64,000 nucleotides of DNA from an uncultured bacterium (GTDB taxonomy: Bacteria; Myxococcota_A; Bradymonadia; UBA7976; VGTA01). Under the pieces are notes generated by a model. It did not search any database. It had not been told where the DNA came from and saw nothing but the letters and a program-made list of their open reading frames with translations. Every line of letters starts with the position of its first letter. The first letter of the stretch is position 1. The position numbers and the translations under genes are program-made. The stretch lies in assembly GCA_943788935.1 (NCBI GenBank), contig CALSSE010000005.1, positions 310,001 through 374,000 on the forward strand, in the 5' to 3' direction. Below are positions 27,357 through 37,300 of the stretch, in pieces.

Positions 27357-27953
27357 TCAACTTTGGGGAGGATAACCGATTGGGCTGATCTGCGGTAAGT
27401 CAAAGAGATGCCGCGAGAGAGGCTCATAGTGATAGCCGATCTGTACCTGCTCTCCTTCCCAAACTCGCTTTCCCTCTTGGCTCAGCCTAGAGCTCATCGT
27501 CGCCTTACGCCCAGAGCGACAGACAGTCTTCACTTCGATTAACTCTTCGGCCCAAGTGAGCAGATATTTACTCCCATCAAAGGGCTCCCCTCTAAAGTCG
27601 CTACGCAGACCATAAGCGAGCACCGGGATATTTAAGCGGTCACAGATCATCGTCGCTTGTAAGACCTGAGCGGGAGTGAGAAACTGCGCTTCATCGATAA
27701 AGACACAGTGTATAGGCGCTCGCTGATGTCTAGACTCTACGTCAGCGAAAAGATCACTCTCACTCTCGATCAGATTCGCTTCTCTCGAGAGACCGATCCT
27801 AGAGCTGATCACCCCCAAACCTGACCGATCATCTCGCTTAGATGTATAGAGGAGGGTATTCATCCCCCGTTGACGATAATTATGATCGGATTGGAGTAAG
27901 CTGGTGGTCTTTCCTGCGTTCATCGCTGAGTAAAAGAAATAGAGTTTTGCCAT
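27357..27953 (-). CDS. tdk: Thymidine kinase, type II
   Basis: This enzyme phosphorylates thymidine in the salvage pathway and has 198 residues, the usual length. The P-loop is SAMNAGKTT (9-17), the catalytic base is E88 in FIDEAQFL, and the lasso region is GRKATMSSRLSQEGKRVWEGEQVQIG. The family normally holds a structural zinc through a CxCG before GRKATM and a C(R)xH near the C terminus. Here these are C145-R-S147-G and S180-R-H182, so two of the usual cysteines are serine and zinc binding is probably lost or altered. The active-site residues are intact, so it is likely still functional. It is followed on the same strand by no close gene; the kinase gene lies 112 bases upstream. Confidence 0.93.
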   Translation of the reverse strand: MAKLYFFYSAMNAGKTTSLLQSDHNYRQRGMNTLLYTSKRDDRSGLGVISSRIGLSREANLIESESDLFADVESRHQRAPIHCVFIDEAQFLTPAQVLQATMICDRLNIPVLAYGLRSDFRGEPFDGSKYLLTWAEELIEVKTVCRSGRKATMSSRLSQEGKRVWEGEQVQIGYHYEPLSRHLFDLPQISPIGYPPQS

Positions 27954-28065
27954 CTGTAGATCTCTCTCTAAGTGTAAGTTCAGGGTACATCAGATCATTG
28001 ATCATTCTATGTCATGAATAGGAGCGATGTCATGAATAAGAATGATTCACCGCCCGCTCGGACTC

Positions 28066-29052
28066 TCATAAAGTAATCTTAAGTCCTAGCTCGGCGAGCC
28101 CATCCATTAAGCCACGCCTGACTAGAGGCGGAGCAGTAGGGAGATGCTGCTCTAGCCAATCGACTCTAGCCAAACGTAGCACCTCATCGGTCCTCTTGAA
28201 ATGACGTTGCGCTTCAGGGGAAGAGGCCAATAATAAAGTCGCTAAAGTGGCGGCTGAAGGGATTCGACTCTCGATGGGAATGACAATAGACCTCTCGATA
28301 ATCCAATCGATCTCAGGAGGGAGGTTGGACACAAAAACCGAGAGTTTGGGGAGAGGGCTATGGTCCAAGAATCGGCTAAATATGGCGGGAGCGCTCACCG
28401 TCTCAAAAGGTAAACGCCCGCTCATCGTCTCAAAGAGTACCATCCCCAAACTGTAAACATCAGCTGCCGCCCGAGGCTTCTCTTGGTTGAATTGCTCGGG
28501 AGCAGCATAACAGAGCGTCCCGACATGCGCACCTTTCTCGGTGAGGTTAGGGCTCGTGTAAGGGTTCTTCGATACATCAAAGTCCGCGATACGTATACTA
28601 GAGATCTGATGAGCATCGGCGAAGAGGAGGTTATCAGGCTTAATATCTCGATGAATCACTTGAATGTCATGCATATGTTCAAGACCATCGGCGATATGGA
28701 CACCAAGCAGACAAGCCTCATCAATACTCAATCGACCTTGAGAGCGGATTAAATGATCGGTGAGCGTCCCTCCTGAGAGGTATTCAATCACCGAAGCCTG
28801 AAATTGTTGATCCTCAATCCACTCATGTAACCAAGCGATATTTGGATGACAGAAGAGTAGGTGAAGTCTAGAACTCTCGATAAACCGAGCGGCGAGCGTC
28901 TCTTCGTATTGACTATGACCTCGAGCTCTCAGCTTGATCGCTACTTGTCCTTGGTCGATGAGTGATTCAGCGAGGTAGACTGTCGCTGAATTGCCTGAAC
29001 CTATAATATGTTGGAGTCGATAAGTTCCGATCTGCTCTCCCAACATAAACAT
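28066..29052 (-). CDS. Hanks-type Ser/Thr protein kinase, soluble
   Basis: This eukaryote-like protein kinase has 328 residues and no membrane segment. The glycine loop is GSGNSATV (18-25), the ATP-binding lysine is K40 in VAIKLR, and the catalytic loop is HRDIKPDN with D136 and N141. The metal-binding motif is D157-F-D159, so the normal DFG Gly is Asp. Activation-segment residues CYAAPEQF and the helix F aspartate (AADVYSLGMVLFE) are present. The last 60 residues are an unrecognised helical tail. DFD occurs in some active kinases, so activity is likely. No substrate or phosphatase partner is adjacent. Confidence 0.92.
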   Translation of the reverse strand: MFMLGEQIGTYRLQHIIGSGNSATVYLAESLIDQGQVAIKLRARGHSQYEETLAARFIESSRLHLLFCHPNIAWLHEWIEDQQFQASVIEYLSGGTLTDHLIRSQGRLSIDEACLLGVHIADGLEHMHDIQVIHRDIKPDNLLFADAHQISSIRIADFDVSKNPYTSPNLTEKGAHVGTLCYAAPEQFNQEKPRAAADVYSLGMVLFETMSGRLPFETVSAPAIFSRFLDHSPLPKLSVFVSNLPPEIDWIIERSIVIPIESRIPSAATLATLLLASSPEAQRHFKRTDEVLRLARVDWLEQHLPTAPPLVRRGLMDGLAELGLKITL

Positions 29053-29094
29053 CTCAACTCTACTCTCATGACAGTCAATGACGATATATCAAGT

Positions 29095-29841
29095 CTAGAA
29101 CAGCTCTCGCCAACGCTTCGCTGCCGGGATCATCTTGGGTGAAGTGAAGTTCACCCACAAGTGCTTGCCTTCACTCTCTTCCCGCATCGTTAACCATTGG
29201 TCAGCGAGATCAGCGAGCTTATCGAGGTCATACTCCCCGAGTCGAACGCTCAAGCCCTGTCCCCCCATAATTTTCCAATAAGCGAACATCCCGCCCGGTA
29301 ACGGAAGCTCTTCATCCCACATTAAGGGATCGATCACCGGTGTGATCTCTTGCGCTGCGCAGAGCTCATAGAACGACTCACTCTCCGACCATAAACCATC
29401 GGCTCGCCAAGCGAGAGGCAGAGATTGAGGTAAACGCTCTCGAAGGGTAATGATCGCCCGCTCATGCTCTGCTGAGGGCCTCACACTAGAGGGAGTATGA
29501 AGCATCAAGAGCGATGACCCTAGAGCCTCAACACGGGTGAGCGCTTTAGCGATCTCTGCTTCAGCGACACTAGAGATCCCTCGATCTGGACTCGTCATCT
29601 CGGAGATCACCTTGGGATCGATACGAGCGATAAAGCTGGACTCAGCAGGCGCTTCCTCTCTCCATGATCTGAGTCGTTTAGCCTTAGCGGCGAGATCTTG
29701 ATGAGACAGCTCATAACAGCTGAGGGCTCTCCAATATCCTCGATATACACCTCGATCGGTCGCGCTGGAGACGCTGAGAGGGACCAGAGAGGTCTGAGAG
29801 GGTGAGAGGGGATCACTCATAGTTGTCTGTTCTGTTGTCAT
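29095..29841 (-). CDS. DUF72 (YecE)-like protein
   Basis: This 248-residue protein has the run of elements seen in the DUF72 family: a start near GYWRALSCYELSHQDLAAKAKRLRSWREEAPAESSFIARIDPKVI, then LGSSLLMLHTPSSVRPS, LPLAWRADGLW, and a late AYWKIMGG and LWVNFTS in place of the YVRLHG and FNN usual in the family. DUF72 proteins have a TIM-barrel fold and no settled function. The match is partial, and the family YxxF start is not seen, so it is a diverged member at best. Start codon choice is uncertain within the first 8 residues. A six-copy tandem repeat lies just upstream. Confidence 0.55.
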   Translation of the reverse strand: MTTEQTTMSDPLSPSQTSLVPLSVSSATDRGVYRGYWRALSCYELSHQDLAAKAKRLRSWREEAPAESSFIARIDPKVISEMTSPDRGISSVAEAEIAKALTRVEALGSSLLMLHTPSSVRPSAEHERAIITLRERLPQSLPLAWRADGLWSESESFYELCAAQEITPVIDPLMWDEELPLPGGMFAYWKIMGGQGLSVRLGEYDLDKLADLADQWLTMREESEGKHLWVNFTSPKMIPAAKRWRELF

Positions 29842-29860
29842 GTAGAGGCTCTAACGCGAT

Positions 29861-29949
29861 ATGTGAAATGCAGAGGTGTGAAATGCAGAGGTGTGAAATG
29901 CAGAGGTGTGAAATGCAGAGGTGTGAAATGCAGAGATGTGAAATGCAGG
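29861..29949 (+). repeat. 15-bp intergenic tandem repeat, 6 copies
   Basis: The unit GTGTGAAATGCAGAG is repeated head to tail about six times (the first and last copies begin ATG, and the last is one base short). It fills the gap between the DUF72-like start and the SppA stop. It is contiguous with no spacers, so it is not a CRISPR. It contains no hairpin I can see. Confidence 0.95.
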
Positions 29950-29990
29950 AGTAAATCAATCACTGATCATGTGAGTGCTTCATACACTAC

Positions 29991-31013
29991 TTAAGGGGAT
30001 TGCAAAAGCCTCAATACTCTCCAAACCATCCCTTGTGGAGCATATAAATAATAAGCTCGAGGTCCCTCAATTGCGAGCTCCGCAGGACTCCGGCCACTCT
30101 GTAAGTCTAGACCGAGGCGCCCGGAGAGACGACTGAAGAAACTCCTCGGCACGTGATATCTTACCACTCGGGCCTCCGCATCGAGACCGGATAAAGTTTT
30201 AAGATACTCGAGGGCCTCTTGAGGGTAAGCGATGCGATCAATGAGCTTATGCTTCAACGCTTCTTGAGCTGTATAAACTCGCCCATCAGCAAGGGTTTTA
30301 GCGACCTCCTCCTCTAAGGTTCTCCCCTTGACCAATAAGCCTAAAAACCGCTGATAGAGTTGATCGACGATCCCTTGAATGATCTGTCGATGAGCGGGGT
30401 TAGGAGGAGTGGTCGCCGAAAAAAGCGCTTTATTGGGTCCAGAAGTGATCGACTCATCGCTCACTCCATGTTGCTCAAGAAGTTTAGAGAAGTTTAAGCC
30501 GCTCACGATCACACCAATACTCCCTGTTATGGTCGTAGGTAGCGCCCAAATCTCAGACGCGGCGAGGGCTGCATAGTACCCTCCAGACGCGCAAGTATCA
30601 TCCATCAAGAGTAGAACTGGCTTACCCGACTTCTTAATTCGATCGATTTCATAATACACTAAATCAGCGTCCGTCACTGATCCTCCGGGCGTGTTTAAGC
30701 GGATCAGGATGCCTCTAATCCTCTCATCCTCCCCTGCCTTCTTTAACATCCTTAAAAGATCTCTAGTGATCCCCTCGTTGACTCCATCAGCGCCTCTCAT
30801 CATCACCCCGCTCATAGAGATAACGGCGACCGCAGAACTCTCGAGATCATTAACGTCACTCGAGCTCTCTACGATCCCTGATCCTCCCTCTCCCATCTGC
30901 GAGAGAGCTGCGGTGACTACGGAGAGACCAATCACGAAACAGAAAGCGAGAAGAACAAAGAAGAGGCAACTTGATTTTAAGCGTCCCAGCCATGAGTCTT
31001 GTTCTAAAGCCAT
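29991..31013 (-). CDS. sppA: Signal peptide peptidase SppA, short 36K type
   Basis: This membrane-anchored serine peptidase of family S49 degrades cleaved signal peptides and has 340 residues. The ATG at 31011-31013 is preferred because GGGGGGA lies about 8 bases upstream; an ATG at 31058 would add 15 residues. A single TM anchor spans about residues 15-38. The peptidase core has GVMMRG, LIRLNTPGGSVTDADLVYYEI, the nucleophile S143 in DDTCASGGYYAA and a likely general base K195 in SGPNKALFS. TGSIGVI is also conserved. The length fits the tetrameric/octameric short SppA class. A 10-base-arm palindrome lies about 57 bases upstream of the start. Confidence 0.93.
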   Translation of the reverse strand: MALEQDSWLGRLKSSCLFFVLLAFCFVIGLSVVTAALSQMGEGGSGIVESSSDVNDLESSAVAVISMSGVMMRGADGVNEGITRDLLRMLKKAGEDERIRGILIRLNTPGGSVTDADLVYYEIDRIKKSGKPVLLLMDDTCASGGYYAALAASEIWALPTTITGSIGVIVSGLNFSKLLEQHGVSDESITSGPNKALFSATTPPNPAHRQIIQGIVDQLYQRFLGLLVKGRTLEEEVAKTLADGRVYTAQEALKHKLIDRIAYPQEALEYLKTLSGLDAEARVVRYHVPRSFFSRLSGRLGLDLQSGRSPAELAIEGPRAYYLYAPQGMVWRVLRLLQSP

Positions 31014-31381
31014 AAGAAAAGATCCCCCCTTGAGAAATGAAGCGGTATTTATAGACAAGCTACAGTAGATATCATTGATTCTTTACATCAATGATAGACT
31101 CTAATCCGCTGTTTAACATAAAAATACAAGCTCTAGTTTACCAGTCAGTACGACGAGTCTTAGCGACTCCCTATCTCCATGAATAGGCTGAGCTCTTCTC
31201 TTCTCCTCAGCGGCTAAGATCAAAGCGTATTCTAGTGTTGAGAAATACGCTATGCTATCAAATGTTAACCTGTCTATCTCGTTGAGCTCTGTCTCTCTGA
31301 AATAAACACTTATTTTCATAAGTTAAGTTAACGTCTCCTCACTATTTACTTACCATCACCTAGCGTCAAATTGAGGTCATT
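31014..31381. other. Intergenic region between sppA and the macroglobulin gene
   Basis: These 368 bases separate two divergent genes and should hold both promoters. They contain the palindrome at 31070-31096 and a leftward frame of 68 codons (31113-31319, MKISVYFRETELNEID...) with a weakly placed GAGGAG about 13 bases before its start. That frame has no recognisable features, and I do not count it as a gene. I see no RNA gene here. Confidence 0.5.
31070..31096. promoter_or_regulatory. Palindrome with 10-bp arms upstream of sppA
   Basis: TATCATTGAT (31070-31079) and ATCAATGATA (31087-31096) are perfect complements around a 7-base spacer. The geometry is like the ROK operators of this window but the sequence is different. 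It lies in the divergent promoter region and could be an operator for either gene or a hairpin in the sppA leader. Confidence 0.4.
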
Positions 31382-34300
31382 ATGATAGACGATAAAGTGA
31401 CGATTAAGCGGTTCCCTTTTTGCTCGACAGTATACTTTATCACCGGGCTCTCTGTCCCTCATGTATTGTTCATCGCTCCTCTGATCATCGCCTCTCTGTT
31501 ATCCTATGAAGCGATCGCTCAGAAGAGCACCCCTGAAGAGGTTGAACACTCAGAGATGAAGCAAAAGACAGGAGTGAGAGATCTATTAATAGACGCTCCT
31601 AAGCTCCATGAGAGTTATCATTACAAGCCCGATACACACCCTCAAACGCCCGCGGTCTCCGCCCCTCTCTTAGATGAACCCCAAGGACCAAAGTCATCGG
31701 GGTCAGCAGGCTCAGCGGCATCAACACAGATGAAGGTAAATAGTGAAGCCCCTCCTCCTCTTGAGGTCGTCGCTGAGCTCCCCTCTTACATATACAACAG
31801 GCTTGTAGTTCGCTGGAATCAGCAAATTATTTCCCCCTTAAACAAAGGAAACACACCTGATCTTAACGTCAGTATCTCTCCTAAGGTCGAGGGTCAATGG
31901 CGCTGGCAAGGGACTCGATCAATGGTCTTTGTTCCCAAAAAACGATGGTCATATTCCACTCGATACACTCTCTCACTCAAAGGTCCAATGAGAGCGACGA
32001 GTGGGGCTTCACTCGATGCACAATTCGAATTAAAAGATCAGTTCACCACCAAACGAAACCGAGTAGCGAGCGCAAGTTTACATTCTATCGTTACAGAGGA
32101 TGGTCAACCCCACTTGAGCTGGCGAGATGACCTCGTCGAGCGATCTATCATCAGGCTCTGTTTAAAACAAGAGGTCGATGCCCCTCCCCCGATCTCTCTC
32201 ATCAAGTTATGGCGAGTTGAGCAGAAGACACTCGTCGAGCCGATCAAGATCGCTTATATCGATAACCATCGCTTAGTAAACCAACATCGCCCCTATGGAA
32301 GTAAGGTTTGCTATGGACTTAAAGTCATGGAGGAGATCTCTCCCTTTTCAGATTATCTCTTTAAAGTCTCACCCGGGCTCTCATCTACAGAAGGCCCGCT
32401 CACCTCTAAACAAGTCTTTGAACGTGAGTTTAGCAGTGAGCCTCGACTTAAACTTAAAGACACAAGGATTAATCGACAGCAAGTAAGTTTGAGATTTAAT
32501 CGCGCTGTTCAGGGGTTAAAAGTCCACTATAATACGCTCATTCTCCCTGTAGGTATAAACCCTAATCAACAAGAGTTCGTCGACCTAATTCAACATAGAC
32601 TAAACTCTAGTCCCGACATTAACCAAGCGAGCGTTAAAAAGGCTCTCGAAAAAAGTAGTCGCTATCATGTACTCGATCACAGCGCTAAACCATCCGATAA
32701 GGTCACTGTTTGGATCAAACCCGGTCAGGTTAGATTAAGCGCACAAAATGTGCTCACTCGGAAGAGTATTACTAAGCTCTCAAAGCGAGATGATCATGGA
32801 GGACAGTGGCTAGAGATAAAGAGCGGAAACCCTGATCTTGGGAGTGTTTCATGGGAGACCATGCCTCAATTTTTGACTGTCGAACAGCTCAACTTGCCAA
32901 CCTATAACCTCGCTGATTATGGTCTAGATAATCTCTGTCTACAGTGGCATCCTCTCACTGTTCAGAGAATCGCAGAATTAGACCTCCTCTATGCCTTAGA
33001 TAGAGATAAAGCGCAGGAGCTCACCCTCCCCCGTGAAGGAGAAGAGCTCTGTATCAATCTATTTGACCCTCTCTATCGATATCGTAACAGACGCTTCCCT
33101 ACCGTCCCTTACCGCTTCGCTGTTCGTGGCTCACCCACCGCATGGTCATTTAATCAAGACTCTGATACCAAGACCGCTAACACCACGACCCGCCAAGGTC
33201 CTGATGCATCCTCTCAAGCCCCCCCCTCTAAGCCTCCCATATCTGACGCCAATAAAGTCATCATATCTAGGCCTCAGTCGCTCTCCTCGACTCAAGTAAT
33301 CAAGCCATGCAAAGACCCACAGGACCCCTGTCGATTCCAGCCCTCTCCTTGGAAGAGCTTTTACCAATGGGGGCGAGAGCGCCCTTCATTAGCCTCAGGC
33401 TCTGGTCCTCACATCTACTTGTTAAACCAAAAATGGCACTGGATTCCCAAAGAAGAGAATATAAGTTTCTCTAGCTATAGAGGACAGAAGAGCCCTCGCG
33501 GAGATTCTTTCTCTCAGCAGCGGTCTCTCGTTCAGGCGACTCGGTACGGTCTGCTCAGTAAGTTGAGCGCTCACCAAGGTCACGTATGGGTTTGGGATCT
33601 CTTAAGCCATCAATCGGTAGCTGGCGCAGAGGTGAACGTTTACATCAGCGGAGGAGCCAAAGTCGCCACCGTACTCACCAATAATCATGGAGTCGCCAAG
33701 TTCTCTATTAACCAAGAGCTACTCCACGCGGCCAAAGAGAAATTAGAGAGCGATAAGAAACGATCTAATAAAACCATAAGGTTCTATATCTCGGCAGCTT
33801 ATAAAGGAGATCATGCGCTCGTCACTTCTGAATATATGCATGAGGTACGAGATCGTGACTACTGGTCTTCAAATCGTATGTATTACAACTCATCGGAACG
33901 TCCTTGGAGCATATCAAGGCCTAAGAGAACAGGACTTTTATGGAGCGATAGAGGGATCTATCGACCGGGAGACACAGTCTATATGGGCGGAGTGATCGCT
34001 CAGGTTATTGGGGGGGTCGTGAAGCCTCTCCGCCAACAGTCTTGCCAAGCCTCACTGATCGATGATGAGGGGAAGACCGTCGATCACAGTGAGATCAAGT
34101 CCTCATCATTGGGAACAACACATGCTGAGCTAAAAATCCCTAGTAAACATAGACTTGGACACTATCAGCTATCACTTAAGTGCCAACGTGCAGGTGGCCA
34201 GAGCGATACTTGGCAACACGATGTGAGGGTCGCTGAGTTTCGCCGCCCTACCTTTAAGCTAGACGCCCACAGTGATCAGAGAGTCTCTCTGAGCGATCAA

Positions 34301-37300
34301 GAGCTAAAAATAAAGGTTCAAGCTCGCTATCTCTATGGCGCTCCCATGAATAACAAGCGATGGAGTCTTTATCTAAACGGCACCGAGTATCGCTATGCGC
34401 CCTCTGCTAAGATCTCCTACCATCGCCCCTCTGATCCCACAGGTGAGCGTCTTGGTTTGATCGACTTATCTCAATTCCATTTTGGACCCGATCAGAGGTC
34501 CTCTTGGGGTGATTCAGAGGTCAACTTTGTCCTCGATACTCACTATCCCCAATACACTCGGTATACGAGTTTTAATTATCAATTCGATAGCTTTTCAGGA
34601 CGACTCGACAGTGGAGGGGAGGCGACTCAGTCGCTCACCCCTAAGATATCAGGGGAACTACCCTATCGACTCATCGCCTCTTGGAGCGTGAGCGACAGCG
34701 ATAATCAAGTTCTCAGCGCCAATCAATCAGTGATTATCTTTCCTAAGAGTGGCTATATCGGTCTGCATTCTCCTTCAGGAGAATATCAAGAGAGTCAACG
34801 GCCCCTTAGCGTCGAAGCGATCTGGGTCGATCCTCTACACAATCGCCTCGGCAGCCCTCAAGATATTGAGGTCGGTCTCTATCATGTTAAATGGTCTCGT
34901 ATCGCTCTCAAGGATGAAGTTGGTCGAGAGCGGGTCGAAAACCAACGCCAAATTATCAAGGTCGGAGAATGTACTCTCAAGTCCCTCTCTACACCTCAAC
35001 GCTGCGCGATCTCATCTTCATACTCTGGTGAACATATTTGGGTCGCCAAAGCCACAGATGATCGTGGGCAGGAAACATTAACTGTCAAGAGTGTGTACAC
35101 TTATGGAGGTCATGGAGCCTCTTGGCGACAGGAAGAAGGACAGGAAGTCAAGCTCCGTCTCACTTCACAGACCCCTAAGATCGGAGATCATCTCGGCATC
35201 ATTATCGAGAGTCCTTATGAAGAGGCAGAGGCGTGGATCACCGTAGAGCGAGAAGAGGTGATCTATTCACAGAGAGCGCGGGTCACGCCCTCACAGATGA
35301 TTAAGATCCCGATCTCCGAAGAGATGGGACCCAATGCTTGGGTAAAAGTGATCCTCACCCGTCCCCGTACCTCGTTGCCTTATCTCAGACCTCAAATTCA
35401 GGGGCCCTCTCTACTCGCTTCAAAGGGAGGCAAAGATCCACTGCTCATTGATTTTGATAAGCCGAACTCCTTTGATCTAGGTCGACCTGTAGAGCTTTAT
35501 GGCTCTCATGAGATTCATGTCGCTCTCACCCCCGCTGAGCTCTCTGTTGATATTAAGACTGACCAGAATCAAAAACGGCCAGGAGAGTCCCTCACCATGG
35601 AGGTCTCCCTAAAAGATATCAATGATGCTCCGGTCAACGGAGAAGTATTTGTTTGGGCGCTTGATCTCGCGGTCGCTCGACTCACCAACTACCAACTTCC
35701 TCAGCTCCTCAAGACCTTACATGGTGATCGTAATAATCTCGTTAATACGTTTAGTCACCTCAACAATTTAGTCTCCCACTATACGCTAGGTAATAAAGGT
35801 AACCCCGTCGGTGGTGGAGGAGATGAAGAGGGAGGAGATGAGCCCAAGCCGCGTGGTAATTTTAAGGCGACTCCCTTTTTTATTGGGTCAGCCATTGTGG
35901 ATCATAGCGGGAAAGTTAAACTCGTTCGAACTCTCCCTGATGACCTCACGACCTTTCAACTTTTCGCGGTCGCCATCTCTGAGCGAGCGGAGACCCCTAG
36001 TGAGCAGAGCCTCCTCCGCGTCGGTCAAGATATCGCTCAGGTCACTGTCAATCTCCCCCTCATGATTCGACCGGCGATGCCGCGGACTCTCACCGTTGGA
36101 GATCGCTTTAACGCTGGCGCTGTGGTGAGTAGCCTACTCACTGAGTCTTCTTTACTCAGAGTAGAGTTTGAGCTCAGCGGCCCCATCAAACCTCTAGGAG
36201 AGACGTCTCGATCAGTCACAGCCCCCGCCCAAGATAATGTAGTGACCCACGCTCCCTATCTCATCACAGGGTTAGGTGAAGTCCAAGTTAAGCTCACTCT
36301 CTATCGTGGGGATAAGATAGAAGATATTGTGACCGAGACAGTCACCGTAAAAGCACCTGCTGAAGCTGAGTCTTTTGCCGAGAGGGGAGAGCTTGTCGCT
36401 CAGCCTGCTGATCAAGCCCAAGCTCACCTCATAGATTTCAGAACCTCCTCAGACTCCATCGCAGGGGACCAAGATCTTCTGGTACCTATGATCCCCGCTG
36501 AGCTCTCAGTGGACTTGGGTGTCAGCGTGGTCAACATGCTCTTTGGGGAGATGGTCGGTTTATTGGAATATCCTTATGGTTGCTTAGAACAACGAAGCTC
36601 CAAAGCCTTACCCTTCGCGCTCTCTAAAGCGCTGAAGTTACCGATTAAATACAGCGCCCAATTATCCAATAAAGAGACCGACCCCTCTGATCATAAAGCG
36701 GTCATCCGTGAACATCTAAAAGTAATGGGGACGATGCAGCGCTCATCAGGAGGCATGTCGTATTGGCCAAATAGGCAATCTAAGATCCACAAATGGGCCT
36801 CTGCCTATGCTTACTTGGTGATGAGAGAGCTTGAAAACTCAGGCTACCCTGTTGAGTTTGTCGATCTCGATCGTTTAGGACGATTCCTCAGTTTAGCTCG
36901 ACTGAGAGGCACCAAGTTAGAGAGAGGAGAGTATCATGTTCGGTCAGATATCGCCGCCTTGGTCACCTTTATCTCCTCGGAATATCGAACCCCACTCTTT
37001 GCCCTTGAGGAGAGGTTACTCACCAAGGGAGAGAACCTAGGTCTCACCGGGAAACTCTTACTCGCCTCTAGCTTAGGAGGTCGAATAGGTTATCCTTCTA
37101 AAGGGGCAAGACAAGAAGCCGCCAAGCGTGTCTATAAAGACGCGATGCTTAGCTTTATTTTTGATGGTGATCAAGTCCAACTCAAAAGGGGCCCATCATC
37201 ATGGGCTTGGTGGAGCTTTGACTCTCCTGAAAGAAAGCTCGCTTTAGCTCTCATGGCGACGCTCAGAGTTGACCCAAACAGCGATTTAATCCTACCTCTA

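Noticed and set aside
29861..29949. Repeat array that might be a CRISPR
   Set aside because: The 15-base units are contiguous with no unique spacers, and no cas genes are present.
31113..31319. Leftward 68-codon frame in the sppA-macroglobulin gap
   Set aside because: It has no recognisable motif, its ribosome-binding site is poorly placed, and the region must hold two promoters; a real small gene is not excluded.
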